This document shows, in pieces, positions 1 to 8,112 of a stretch of 58,398 nt of DNA (position 1 is the stretch's first letter; every line of letters starts with the position of its first letter). Below the pieces are notes generated by a model that was not told where the DNA came from, searched no databases, and worked only from the letters and a program-made list of their open reading frames with translations. Made by a program: the position numbers and the translations under genes. Source of the DNA: Longimicrobium sp. (GTDB lineage Bacteria; Gemmatimonadota; Gemmatimonadetes; Longimicrobiales; Longimicrobiaceae); the NCBI GenBank assembly GCA_036389135.1, contig DASVQP010000048.1, positions 1 to 58,398 on the forward strand, read 5' to 3'.

Positions 1-525
1 GCGGATCGCGCGGATGTAGTAGAGTTCCGCCCGCCACCCTTCGCCGGCCACACGGTTGGTCCGCGCCGCCACGAACGCCGCAGCAGCGTCCTCCGGTTCT
101 ACGGCGGCACCTGCTTCGGCAAAGTGGACTGCCGACGCCCCATACCCGGCGTTCTGTGCCCAGGATGCAAGCGCACGGCACGCGTCGCCCAGCCGCCCAC
201 GTTCGGGTGGTGTGGGGGAAGTCACCCGCATCAGGACGCGCAGGTCCTCCCGCAGCTCTGTCGCGGCATCCGCGAGTGCGGCTGCGCGTCGCTCCGCCAC
301 GGAGCGCGGCGCGCTGCGCGTGAACAACTGCGCTCGCGCGGACGGCGGACACCCCGCCCAAAGTTGCACTGCGCGACAGAGCAGGAAAAGCTCGACCCCC
401 AACGCGCCTGGGATTTCACGAAGCACCTCCCAGGCGTCTCGCGGAAGCGGCGCAGCGGGCACCCGGTGCGGGCGCTTTCGGCCGACGCGGCCTGCCCTTC
501 CTGTGCGGGAGTCTGGATCTGCCAT
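1..525 (-). CDS. Partial hypothetical protein, helical, C-terminus beyond the left edge
   Basis: Reading the minus strand from the ATG at 525, 175 consecutive sense codons run to the window edge, so this is the N-terminal part of a longer gene. The visible product is rich in Ala, Arg and Glu and looks all-helical. It ends at the edge with GEGWRAELYYIRAIR, the look of a TPR-type repeat, with earlier amphipathic stretches such as RAAALADAATELREDLRVLM. I do not recognise the family; a TPR-containing regulator is possible. The ribosome binding site is weak and no promoter is obvious. Plus-strand frames over this stretch are open too, as expected at this base composition, but their Ser/Arg/Ala-rich translations look like shadows. 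The minus-strand choice rests on composition and on openness to the edge, not on homology. Confidence 0.6.
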   Translation of the reverse strand, partial: MADPDSRTGRAGRVGRKRPHRVPAAPLPRDAWEVLREIPGALGVELFLLCRAVQLWAGCPPSARAQLFTRSAPRSVAERRAAALADAATELREDLRVLMRVTSPTPPERGRLGDACRALASWAQNAGYGASAVHFAEAGAAVEPEDAAAAFVAARTNRVAGEGWRAELYYIRAIR

Positions 526-911
526 CGCACACCGGACCGATTGAAAAAAGGCCGAAAGTCTCGGGCCCACTATAGCCGCCGTGTCTAGCTCGCGCCATGG
601 GTCGTGACGCAACAGGACCGCAAGCCTCACACTCTAACTCTGTCAGGGGTCGTTAATTATGTGCACGCACGGGTGCTGATGTGGCAGCCGCACGCCCGAG
701 AGCCAGGGAGCGAGGAGTGGTGGAACGTGCGGGGTGCGGCTGAAGGAATCGCTCGGCATCCGCAGATAAACGTCGTTTTCGGGAAAGCGATTTTAGTCAA
801 CGAAGTTATGGGCTCTGACCGTGGGGTATGCGCCACCGGCCGTGGCTACGACAGGCGTGAAGTGGGCGCGTATCGGTCCGGGTCGGTCAAGCCTGATCCC
901 GGAGGTTCGCC
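526..911. other. Intergenic region without a recognisable gene
   Basis: Between the divergent partial gene on the left and the small lipoprotein start at 912 I see no frame with convincing protein-like composition. A plus-strand frame open from 604 has no ribosome binding site and an unnatural translation. The stretch is somewhat less GC-rich than the genes around it and probably holds promoters for both flanks. I could not define any of them. Confidence 0.4.
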
Positions 912-1172
912 ATGCCGCAACCCGTCCCACCCTCGGCTCGATTCCATGCGATCTTGCTTGCGATCCCGCTTGTGCTTCTGGGTGCTGCGGGATGCCGGGA
1001 TTCGATTACCCTTGATCCAACCGCGCAACGCCCGACCGGACCGTCTTGGTGTAGTGCCGTCAAGGTCTTGTTTGCCTTCGAAATTTTCTCCAGGATGGCT
1101 CCACAACGTGTGGCGCACACGTTCGCGCGAACGCACCACCCGGTGTTTTCTTTTTTGGATATATCCACCTAA
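912..1172 (+). CDS. Small putative lipoprotein, possibly truncated (VirB7/TrbH-like position)
   Basis: The ATG at 912 has an excellent ribosome binding site, GGAGG at about 900-904, seven bases upstream. The first 28 residues form a lipoprotein signal peptide: a basic start, a hydrophobic run (ILLAIPLVLL) and a lipobox LGAAGC, with Cys28 as the predicted lipidated residue. The mature part is only about 58 residues. After RDSITLDPTAQRP it becomes low-quality sequence, rich in Phe, His and Thr, suggesting a truncated or rearranged 3' end. Small lipoproteins (VirB7, TrbH) are common in type IV secretion operons and this one sits directly upstream of the trb genes, but there is no sequence motif to prove that role. 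It lies before the promoter-like element at 1246, so it is probably a separate transcription unit. Confidence 0.45.
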   Translation: MPQPVPPSARFHAILLAIPLVLLGAAGCRDSITLDPTAQRPTGPSWCSAVKVLFAFEIFSRMAPQRVAHTFARTHHPVFSFLDIST

Positions 1173-1245
1173 CGATCGCGTCGATAAACTCGCCTGCCTC
1201 TGTCCTCCGCCTGACACATATTCCCGCCACTCGGCGTCACCCTCG

Positions 1246-1279
1246 TTCCAAGAACCGTTCGCCGAAGGTCGCGGTATCT
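1246..1279 (+). promoter_or_regulatory. Repeated promoter-like element, copy 1 (upstream of trbB)
   Basis: This is one of three copies of the same element, each upstream of a T4SS gene block (others at 8001 and 13213). The shared core is AAGAACCGTTCG followed by a GGTATCT box. Here GAACC is at 1252-1256 and GGTATCT at 1273-1279, separated by exactly 16 nt as in the other copies. Two boxes at fixed spacing look like an ECF-type sigma factor promoter (-35 GAACC-like). The GAACCGTTC core is also a near-palindrome and could be an operator. The downstream start codon at 1334 lies 54 nt beyond the second box. The repetition is seen directly; the promoter role is inferred. Confidence 0.55.
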
Positions 1280-1333
1280 GGTAAGCGGCACGATCGACGT
1301 GCCGGAGCATCCCAGCCAGAAAGCTATGGAGCC

Positions 1334-1606
1334 GTGCCTTCCGCATCGCGCATGAACGTCAGCATGCCCCCCGAGATCCGGCAGCTCATCAAGCAGGGGG
1401 CGATCAGCACTGCGGCACTCGAACGGGAGAGCGTGGACGACTCCGCGTGGATCGTCCGTGCCGTCTGCGAGAAGCTGGTGCGCGAGTGGGACAGCCTCCA
1501 CCTCGGCGTCGGGGTGCCCGATCTCGTCCGCGACCTGGCTTCGCGGCCCGCTCCCGCTCGCATCGAGTTCGGCGCTCGGCCGGTCGCGCTGTCCATGGCC
1601 GGATGA
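1334..1606 (+). CDS. Small hypothetical protein translationally coupled to trbB
   Basis: This 90-residue frame starts at GTG 1334 or, alternatively, at ATG 1352 (MNVSMPPEIRQLIKQ). It ends in TGA at 1604-1606, overlapping the ATG of trbB in an ATGA arrangement. That overlap, the position immediately after the promoter-like element, and a sensible amphipathic composition (VRAVCEKLVREWDSL) support a real gene. In many trb operons a small regulatory gene (for example CopG-like) precedes trbB. This product is similar in size, but I see no ribbon-helix-helix signature, so its function is unknown. It could be a translational leader rather than a functional protein. Confidence 0.55.
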   Translation: MPSASRMNVSMPPEIRQLIKQGAISTAALERESVDDSAWIVRAVCEKLVREWDSLHLGVGVPDLVRDLASRPAPARIEFGARPVALSMAG

Positions 1607-2616
1607 TGACGGCGGTGGCGACCGAGGTGCGCGCGGCCCGTGGCATCGTGGGGGGCGAGGACGATGAGGCCGAGTCTCTCGAATACGAGTACGCCGTCCA
1701 GATGCAGCGGATCCTCGGTGCCGAGGTGATGGCCGTGTTCGACCGGCACGGGACGTCGGAACTCTACGCGAACCCGGACGGCAGCGTGTGGTCCGTGGAG
1801 CAGGGCCGCGGTCATTCGCCGGCCGGGCTTACGCTGCGGGCGCCGGAGATCGAGGCGTTCCTCAACGTCGCCGCTGCGCGGCTCGGAGAGACCATCACGC
1901 CCCAACACCCGCATCTGCAGGGCGAGCTACCGCACCCCGTGTTCGGGGGTGCCCGGCTTCAGGGTGTCGTCCCGCCGATCACCGGGGGGCCGATGTTCAG
2001 GGTGCGGAAGCGGCCGAGCGAGGTGATCCCCCTGGAGCGCTACCTCGCGGACGGGGTGATGACGCGGGAGCAGTACGACGCGATCCGCTGGGGAATCTCG
2101 CAGGACTACGGGATCGTCGTCGCGGGCCCGACCAGCTCGGGGAAGACCTACCTGCTGAACTCTCTCCTGCGGGAGCAGGCACGGGCCATGGTCTCGCCGA
2201 GCGACCCCGTGTTCGTGCTGGAGGACACCGTGGAGGCGCTCAGCGAGGCGCCGAACACCGTGTCGCTCCGCACGACGCCGGAGTGCGACTTCGACATCCT
2301 GCTCTTCATCGCCCTCCGCTGCACGCCGAAGTACCTCCACGTCCCGGAGTGTCGGCGGTTCGCCTCCCAGATGCTGGAAATGTGGTCCACCGGCCACCCC
2401 GGCTTCTGCACCGTCCACGCGTCCTCCGCGGAGGGTGCGCTGGAGCGGCTCGGCCGCCTTGCGCGGCGGGATACGGGTCGAAACGAGGGCTGGCTGGTCG
2501 CCAGCGCGGTCCAGCTAGTCGTCGTGATCAATCCCACGCCGACCGGCCGGCGCGTCACCGAGGTGGCGCAATGCACTGGGTACCGGAAAGGCCGGTACCT
2601 GCTCACGAGCCTCTGA
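1603..2616 (+). CDS. trbB: TrbB/VirB11-family secretion ATPase
   Basis: This is the hexameric cytoplasmic traffic ATPase that powers pilus assembly and substrate transfer in type IV secretion. The start is ATG 1603 or 1606 (ATGATG), giving about 337 aa, the usual family length; the frame is open further upstream but that part reads as Arg-rich noise. Walker A is GPTSSGKT at residues 175-182, the Asp-box region reads VFVLEDTVEAL, and the His box is TGHPGFCTVHASS with the histidine near residue 272. The family's usual VGEVR segment is replaced by HVPECR, keeping the glutamate and arginine. It opens the trbB-C-D-E-J-L block and is translationally coupled to the small gene before it. The trbC start lies 44 nt downstream. 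Cargo cannot be told from sequence. Confidence 0.93.
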   Translation: MMTAVATEVRAARGIVGGEDDEAESLEYEYAVQMQRILGAEVMAVFDRHGTSELYANPDGSVWSVEQGRGHSPAGLTLRAPEIEAFLNVAAARLGETITPQHPHLQGELPHPVFGGARLQGVVPPITGGPMFRVRKRPSEVIPLERYLADGVMTREQYDAIRWGISQDYGIVVAGPTSSGKTYLLNSLLREQARAMVSPSDPVFVLEDTVEALSEAPNTVSLRTTPECDFDILLFIALRCTPKYLHVPECRRFASQMLEMWSTGHPGFCTVHASSAEGALERLGRLARRDTGRNEGWLVASAVQLVVVINPTPTGRRVTEVAQCTGYRKGRYLLTSL

Positions 2617-2660
2617 CGCCAGGGCGCTCGACACCCACTCCACATCAGCGAAAAAGACCC

Positions 2661-2978
2661 ATGCTCCGTCTCAACCGCACCCTGGTGGTGGCCCTCGCGT
2701 TCGCCATGCTGATGGCCGCCCTCCTGCCCGCCGATCTGTTGGCGAGCACCACCGTCCCCGAGCCGTTCGGGTTCATCAACGGATTGGCCACGTTCATCCG
2801 CCGCGCGGCGGTGCCCACCATCGTGCTCGCGCTGATGATCGGCGCGCTCGCGTGGCTGTTCGCGAAGAACGGCGAGGGGATCGTGCAGTGGGCCGGGAAG
2901 GCTTTCGTCGTGCTGGCGATCATCCTTGGCGGCGGGACGCTGCTGGCGACGATCGGGTTCCAGGGCGCGGTCTACTAG
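2661..2978 (+). CDS. trbC: TrbC/VirB2-type pilin
   Basis: This is the major subunit of the conjugative pilus, inserted in the inner membrane and then polymerised. ATG 2661 gives 105 aa. The N-terminus is a long hydrophobic signal sequence (LVVALAFAMLMAALLPADLLA). It is followed by two hydrophobic helices (AVPTIVLALMIGALAWLF and AFVVLAIILGGGTLLATIGF) separated by a short loop, the standard VirB2/TrbC hairpin. The open frame extends far upstream, but that part is a shadow of trbB. Position right after trbB and before trbD supports the call. TrbC proteins can be cyclised; nothing here tests that. Confidence 0.88.
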   Translation: MLRLNRTLVVALAFAMLMAALLPADLLASTTVPEPFGFINGLATFIRRAAVPTIVLALMIGALAWLFAKNGEGIVQWAGKAFVVLAIILGGGTLLATIGFQGAVY

Positions 2979-2980
2979 CC

Positions 2981-3328
2981 GTGGCCTCGCGCAGGGACGT
3001 CGAGCTGGAGCGGCGGCCGATTCCGGAGCCCATGTACCGGACGCCGCTCTTTCTCGGAATGCCGCAGCACTACCTGATCGTCTGGCTCGCAACACTCGCC
3101 TCCAGTGCGGTCGCGATCGGAAGCGGGACGCACTTCCTCCTCGGCCTGGCTGCGTTCGTGTGCGGGATGGCGCTGGTGCATCCCAAGCTCGCGCGCGCGT
3201 GCGAGGAGGACGCGCTCGCATTTGACGTGTTCTTCCACTGGCTCCTCCACGAGCACCCGTACTCGGAGCCGCACCCGTCCATCTGGGACGCGCCCGACCG
3301 GGTTCGCCCCTCCATCCCTCAGCCCTGA
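2981..3328 (+). CDS. trbD: TrbD/VirB3-like membrane protein
   Basis: A small inner-membrane component that partners the VirB4 ATPase. I choose the GTG at 2981, two bases after the trbC stop, giving 115 aa. Translation upstream of it is trbC in another frame. The product has the family's pattern: a short cytoplasmic start with a Pro-rich PIPEPMYRTPLFLG segment, then two adjacent hydrophobic stretches (YLIVWLATLASSAVAIG and FLLGLAAFVCGMALVHP), then a polar tail. In the family this protein is sometimes fused to VirB4. Here it is separate and its stop is one base before the trbE start, consistent with tight co-expression. Confidence 0.85.
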   Translation: MASRRDVELERRPIPEPMYRTPLFLGMPQHYLIVWLATLASSAVAIGSGTHFLLGLAAFVCGMALVHPKLARACEEDALAFDVFFHWLLHEHPYSEPHPSIWDAPDRVRPSIPQP

Positions 3329-3329
3329 C

Positions 3330-5873
3330 GTGGATCCCTTTTTCGCAGCGGCGTGCTTCGGCGGCGGCATGGCGGCCATGCGCGGGTTCGACGCGGTACG
3401 CATTGCCCGCGCGGTTCCGCGCGGGCTCCCCGGCAGCCTCCCGTGGGCATACTTCGTCGCGCCCGGCGTGGTGCAGCTGAAGGACGGCGCGTTCCTCACC
3501 GGTTTCCGCTACAGGGGACCGGACACGGCCTCCGCCACCAACGCGGAGCTGAACGCCCTCGCCGCGCAGATCAACCGCGCCATCTACCCGTTCCACGACG
3601 AGTGGATGTTCCACTTCGACGCGGTGCGCCGTCGGTCGTTCGAGTACCCCGCGGCGGGAGCGTTTCCCGATCCGACCACCTGGGCGGTGGACGAGGAGCG
3701 GCGCCGGGAATACGCCCGCTCGGGCCGGAAGTTCGAGACGGAGTGCGTCGTCTCGCTCACCTACAGGCCGCCGCCGGACACGGCGGCGAAGGTCCGACGC
3801 TGGTTCGTTCGCGGCGAGGCTGCGACGACTTCGTGGGACCGGCATCTCCAGCGGTTCATCCAGGATGGCGCGGAACGCCTCACCGACCGTCTCGGCGCGC
3901 GGCTGAACCTGGAGCCGATGGGCTCGGACGAGTTCCTCTCGCATCTGCACTTCTGCCTCACCGGCCTGGAGCACCGCGTGCTCGCGCCGCCCGACGCGAG
4001 CCATCTGGACTGGGTTCTCGGGAGCCAGGAGTTCGTCCGAGGGACACGGCCGAGGGTGGGCGACAAGCACGTGTACGTGGTCTCGATGTTCGGCTTCGCG
4101 CCGGAGTCGTGGTCGGGGATCCTCGACCCCCTGTCGAAGGTGGGCGCCGCCTACCGTTGGAACACGCGGGTGATCCCGCTCGGGTACGGGCCGGCGTCCC
4201 GGATCCTCGGGCGCATCCGGGACGCGTGGTTCAAGAACCGGAAGGGCGCGTCGACCCTGACGGCGGGAATGCTTCAGAGCGGCGAGAAGACGGCGCAGCA
4301 GGTCGAGGACGACAAGGTCTTCGAGAACGTTCACTCACGCCACGCCGCCGCGCGGCTGAGCGACGTTCTCGGAGCGCTGCAGAGTGGGCGCGGCCGCGCG
4401 GCGCTCTACACGTCCACCCTCGTGGTCCACGGGGACACCGACGCCGAGGCGTGCGACGTGGCGCGGCAGCTGATGCACCAGGTGAACGAGCGGGGGTTCA
4501 CCGCGCGCGTCGAGGGCCTTCATGCCTGCGCGGCGCTTTTCTCGTCGCTCCCGGGCGATGGCTGGCACAACCTCCGCCGGCCCCCGCTGCCGACGGAGAA
4601 CATCGCCGATCTCCTGCCGGCGACGATGTCGTGGGCGGGGATGCGGCACGTGCCCTCGCCGTTCTTCCCCGTGCGCAGCCCGGCGCTCGCGTACGTGGAC
4701 ACGGACGACGCGACACCGTTCCGGCTGAACCTCTACCACAAGGACGTCGGCCACACCCTGCTCGTCGGCGCAACCGGCGCCGGCAAGAGCACGTTCATGG
4801 GCTTCTGCGTCGCTCAGTTCATGCGCTACCCGGACGCTCAGGTGTTCTGGTTCGACAAGGGTTACTCCGCGTTCGTGCTGACCGCCGCGATGGGCGGGCG
4901 GCACTACGACATCCGGCCGAAGCCGGACCCGAGGACGGGTCTGCAGTTTCAGCCGTACGCGCTGGTGGATCGGCCGGAGGAGCAGGTCTGGGCCGCCGAG
5001 TGGACGGAGATCGCCGTGGCTCTTCAGGGCGTCGAGCCGACGCTCGCGAAGCGCCAGGCCATCCAGCGCGCGCTCAGGGTGCTCGGGGACCGTCCGCGCG
5101 AAGAGAGGACGATCCGCGCGTTCGTGATGCACGTGCAGGACCTGGAGATCCGTGCGGCTATGGAGCAGTACACGGGCACCGGTCCCTACGGGTTCCTCCT
5201 GGATGGCGCGGAGGACGGGTTCGCAGCCGGTTCCGTGCACACCTTCGAGATGCACCGCCTGATGGCGATGGGCGACCGCATCGTCGTCCCAACCCTTCTG
5301 CACCTCTTCCGGCAGATCGAGCTCCGCCTGCGTGCCAACCGGCCCACGTTCATCGCGATCGATGAGGCCTGGGAGGCGCTGATGCGCTCGCTCTTCGCGA
5401 GCAAGATCGAGGAGTGGCTGCGGACGATCCGGAAGGCGAACGGCGCGCTGATGCTGGCGACGCAGGACCCGGCCGACGTTGCCAAGTCGGAGCACCGGGA
5501 CGTGATCCTGTCCAGCTGCCCCACGATGATTTTCCTGCCGAACAAGAACGCGGTGAGCGAGGACATCGCCGAGCTGTACCGCGCATACAGGTTGAACGAC
5601 CGCGAAGTCGAAATCGTCGCGACGGGCGAGACGAAGCGGGACTACTTCTTCAAAAGCCCCGACGGGAGCCGCCGCTTCGAGCTGAAGCTGGGGCCCGTCG
5701 CGCTTGCGTTCCTGGGCTCCCGACCGGGGTCTACGACGGCGGCGACCGTCGAGCGGGCGAAGCGGCTGCAGGCGCAGCACGGGGATGAATGGCCGCGCGT
5801 TTGGCTGGAGGAGGTCGGCCTCGAAGCCGAAGGCGCGGAGATGTACCCCGCCACGGCCGCCAAGGCGGCCTGA
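3330..5873 (+). CDS. trbE: TrbE/VirB4-family conjugation ATPase
   Basis: This is the large AAA+ ATPase at the base of the type IV secretion channel. The start is GTG 3330, one base after the trbD stop, giving 847 aa, normal for TrbE/VirB4; ATG 3369 and 3378 are alternatives. Walker A is GATGAGKST at residues 480-488. Walker B is TFIAIDEAWEALM with the Asp-Glu pair at about 678-679. The TQDPADV segment follows, as in other VirB4 proteins. The N-terminal half is the usual poorly conserved membrane-associated domain. The reading frame is intact throughout, so the machine looks functional. Confidence 0.95.
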   Translation: MDPFFAAACFGGGMAAMRGFDAVRIARAVPRGLPGSLPWAYFVAPGVVQLKDGAFLTGFRYRGPDTASATNAELNALAAQINRAIYPFHDEWMFHFDAVRRRSFEYPAAGAFPDPTTWAVDEERRREYARSGRKFETECVVSLTYRPPPDTAAKVRRWFVRGEAATTSWDRHLQRFIQDGAERLTDRLGARLNLEPMGSDEFLSHLHFCLTGLEHRVLAPPDASHLDWVLGSQEFVRGTRPRVGDKHVYVVSMFGFAPESWSGILDPLSKVGAAYRWNTRVIPLGYGPASRILGRIRDAWFKNRKGASTLTAGMLQSGEKTAQQVEDDKVFENVHSRHAAARLSDVLGALQSGRGRAALYTSTLVVHGDTDAEACDVARQLMHQVNERGFTARVEGLHACAALFSSLPGDGWHNLRRPPLPTENIADLLPATMSWAGMRHVPSPFFPVRSPALAYVDTDDATPFRLNLYHKDVGHTLLVGATGAGKSTFMGFCVAQFMRYPDAQVFWFDKGYSAFVLTAAMGGRHYDIRPKPDPRTGLQFQPYALVDRPEEQVWAAEWTEIAVALQGVEPTLAKRQAIQRALRVLGDRPREERTIRAFVMHVQDLEIRAAMEQYTGTGPYGFLLDGAEDGFAAGSVHTFEMHRLMAMGDRIVVPTLLHLFRQIELRLRANRPTFIAIDEAWEALMRSLFASKIEEWLRTIRKANGALMLATQDPADVAKSEHRDVILSSCPTMIFLPNKNAVSEDIAELYRAYRLNDREVEIVATGETKRDYFFKSPDGSRRFELKLGPVALAFLGSRPGSTTAATVERAKRLQAQHGDEWPRVWLEEVGLEAEGAEMYPATAAKAA

Positions 5874-5903
5874 ACCCTTCCGACCAGAAACAGAAAGGCG
5901 ACC

Positions 5904-6818
5904 ATGATCAGGAAATACGGACAACTGCTCCGCCTGGACCACCTCCGCGGTCCGCACCCCACCGGGTTGCGGACCGCGGTGCTTTTAGGGGTGCCCCACG
6001 CGCCCCGGCCGCCCTCGCTGCGCCGCATGCTGTGCGCGTTCGTCCTGGCGGTCACCGCGATCGCGGCCGTTCCAGGGCCTGCGCACGCGATCTTCGGGAT
6101 CGGCGACGTCGTCTACGATCCGGCGAATCACGCGAATTCGATCCTCCGGTACGGCCAGCTCATCCTCCAGGCCAACCAGATGGCCCGCCAGGTGGTCGTG
6201 GCGACCCGCCAGGCGAACCACGTCATCCAGCAGGCCCGGGGCTTCAGCATCGGCAGCCTCCGCATCCCCTCACTCGGCAGCGTTCTCGATCGGATCGACG
6301 GACGGTACGGCGCCGGGGAGAGCCTGGGCTACGGGAACAGCCAGGTCGACCGGCTCTTCCGGAGAACGTTCCCGCGTGTCGCGGAATGGAATCACCGTGC
6401 AGCGGGCGACCAGGCGGCGGCTGCTCGGGAAGCCGCGTACAACGTGCTGCTGAGTGCGCGCGACCACCATCTCCAGCTCGACCAGTCGCAGCGGCGGCTG
6501 GACGACCTGAAGCTCCAGCTCACCACCGCGAGCACGGACCGCGAGGTCGCCCAGATCCAGAACCGGATCGCGGCGGAGCAGCTCGACCAGCAGCTCCTCC
6601 AGCGGAACATGGAGATGGGCACCGCCAACATGCAGGCGGTGGACGTCGCGCTGCGCGCGGACCAGGCGGCGCGCACGGCGATGGAGGACACGGCCGGCGC
6701 GGTCTATTCGGCGTACCAGCAGAGCGTCCACGCGGCGGCGGAGCACCGTGTGCGAGCCCGCGAGGACAGTATCCAGCGGGCGCGGGCGGGGCGCCAGCGC
6801 ACGACGGCGCGGCCGTAG
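5904..6818 (+). CDS. trbJ: TrbJ/VirB5-like periplasmic protein
   Basis: A secreted T4SS component of the TrbJ group, in the position of VirB5 (minor pilus-tip protein). ATG 5904 has a GAAAGG ribosome binding site and gives 304 aa. The hydrophobic signal core (MLCAFVLAVTAIAAVPGPAHA) begins only at residue 42, so an internal start at ATG 6027 is possible, but that codon has no ribosome binding site. The mature start, IFGIGDVVYDPANHANS, is the typical TrbJ N-terminus. Residues from about 150 to 290 are a long heptad-like helical region rich in Gln, Ala and Arg, as expected for this coiled-coil family. It lies between the ATPase and TrbL genes, the standard order. Confidence 0.85.
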   Translation: MIRKYGQLLRLDHLRGPHPTGLRTAVLLGVPHAPRPPSLRRMLCAFVLAVTAIAAVPGPAHAIFGIGDVVYDPANHANSILRYGQLILQANQMARQVVVATRQANHVIQQARGFSIGSLRIPSLGSVLDRIDGRYGAGESLGYGNSQVDRLFRRTFPRVAEWNHRAAGDQAAAAREAAYNVLLSARDHHLQLDQSQRRLDDLKLQLTTASTDREVAQIQNRIAAEQLDQQLLQRNMEMGTANMQAVDVALRADQAARTAMEDTAGAVYSAYQQSVHAAAEHRVRAREDSIQRARAGRQRTTARP

Positions 6819-6820
6819 GG

Positions 6821-7927
6821 ATGGCCTCCACGCTCCGCAGACGGGCGGTGGGTGCCGGCCGCGTCCTCCGGGCGCGGCCGGTGCTTGGCGTCGCGATAGG
6901 CGTCGGCGTCCTGGTGGTGCTCGCCAGCCTACTCCCCGGGGAACTGGCGGCGCAGGCATCGCGAGTCCGGAACACCGACCTGGAGGCGATCTTCCGCGCC
7001 CGCCAGCAGCAGTGGGTGCAGAACGCCCAGAACGCGCTCCTCGGTCTCTTCGGCGGGCTGCTGGTGCTCGAGATCTCCTATTCCAGCATCAAGTGGCAGA
7101 AGGACCGGCTTGGGGTCGACCAGATCCTCTACTCCTTCCTGTGGAAGGTCGGGGCGGTCGCCGTGATGATGCTGTTCTTCCGCTTCCCCCACCTGACGAC
7201 GGAGCGCGTGATCGATGCGTTCGCGCACCTGGGAGGAATGGTGGCGGGGCGGGAAGGCATGGCGCTCACGCCCACGGAGATCGTGACACAGGGCGGTGAA
7301 ATCGCGCAGCGCGTGGCGGATCAGCTCCACGTGGAGCAGGGGATGCCGCTGCAGCCACCGGAAGATCAGGGGCTGTTCACCCGCTTCTCCAGCTGGGTGA
7401 ACGGGGTCTACAACGCGTTCGGCATCGGGCTGGTCAACGCGATGTTCTCCATGCTGTTCTCGGCCCTCGTGGTGCTGCTCGTCGTCCTCGTCGTGCTGGT
7501 CGCGTACTTGGTGATCGCCCTTCAGCTGCTGCTCGTGAAGCTGGAGGCGATCCTGGTGCTGAGCACGGGGATCGTGTTCATTCCGTTCGGCTCGTTCCGC
7601 CTCACCGCAGGGCTCGCCGAGGGATACTTCAAGTACGCGTTCGAGGTTGCCGTCCGGTTCTTCTTCCTGCAGGTGATCGCCGGGGTCGGATACGACCTTT
7701 TCGATGCGCTGTACGAGCTCTCGAAAGGTCTCCTGAAACACGACGCGTCTCGGGGGGAGATGCACTGGGTGCTGAACCCGCCGTTCCTGGACTGGCAGGT
7801 CGCGATCGCACTGGTGTTCGCGGCCGTGGCGTTCGGATACCTGGCGTGGAAGATCCCCGGCACGGCAGGGCGGCGCATCTCCTCCGAGGTGCGGATCGGT
7901 CTTGCGGACGGGCTCCGCGGGAACTGA
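6821..7927 (+). CDS. trbL: TrbL/VirB6-family polytopic membrane protein
   Basis: The inner-membrane channel component of the T4SS. ATG 6821 lies two bases after the trbJ stop and gives 368 aa; the frame is open upstream but only as a shadow of trbJ. Hydrophobic segments occur at about residues 20-38, 70-85 and 105-118. A long cluster follows at about 203-250, including ALVVLLVVLVVLVAYLVIA and IVFIPFGSF. Another lies near 325-345. The motif around LVLSTGIVFIPFGSFRLT is characteristic of TrbL/VirB6. This is the last gene of the first T4SS block; the next is preceded by its own promoter-like element. Confidence 0.88.
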   Translation: MASTLRRRAVGAGRVLRARPVLGVAIGVGVLVVLASLLPGELAAQASRVRNTDLEAIFRARQQQWVQNAQNALLGLFGGLLVLEISYSSIKWQKDRLGVDQILYSFLWKVGAVAVMMLFFRFPHLTTERVIDAFAHLGGMVAGREGMALTPTEIVTQGGEIAQRVADQLHVEQGMPLQPPEDQGLFTRFSSWVNGVYNAFGIGLVNAMFSMLFSALVVLLVVLVVLVAYLVIALQLLLVKLEAILVLSTGIVFIPFGSFRLTAGLAEGYFKYAFEVAVRFFFLQVIAGVGYDLFDALYELSKGLLKHDASRGEMHWVLNPPFLDWQVAIALVFAAVAFGYLAWKIPGTAGRRISSEVRIGLADGLRGN

Positions 7928-8000
7928 CCTGCGCCCGCGAGCGAAAGACTCCTTCGATGACGGCCGGTGGCCCGCTGGCGAGCCCCCGGCCGTTCAGCGC

Positions 8001-8034
8001 TTCAAGAACCGTTCGGCGACCGTCACGGTATCTC
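8001..8034 (+). promoter_or_regulatory. Repeated promoter-like element, copy 2 (upstream of trbF)
   Basis: The second copy of the element first seen at 1246. TTCAAGAACCGTTCG starts at 8001. GAACC is at 8006-8010 and GGTATCT at 8027-8033, again with a 16-nt spacer. It falls in the 185-nt gap between trbL and trbF and suggests that trbF starts a new transcript. Sequence outside the core differs from the other copies, which argues that the core, not a recent duplication of the whole leader, is being conserved. Confidence 0.55.
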
Positions 8035-8112
8035 GCCAGAGTAAGGTAGCGCGTCCTCCAGCCGTAGCCGCCCCCCCAAGGCGGCACCCACACGCCCTCT
8101 ACCCGAATTCAC

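Noticed and set aside
56-588. Plus-strand open frames at the left end
   Set aside because: Their translations are Ser/Arg/Ala-rich shadows of the minus-strand frame that is open from 525 to the window edge and has a more natural composition.
604-1284. Plus-strand frame of 226 codons
   Set aside because: No ribosome binding site, unnatural composition, and it overlaps both the better supported lipoprotein start at 912 and the promoter-like element.
2148-4334. Long minus-strand frame opposite trbB-trbE
   Set aside because: A GC-rich antisense shadow; the plus strand carries clear Walker motifs and conserved trb order.
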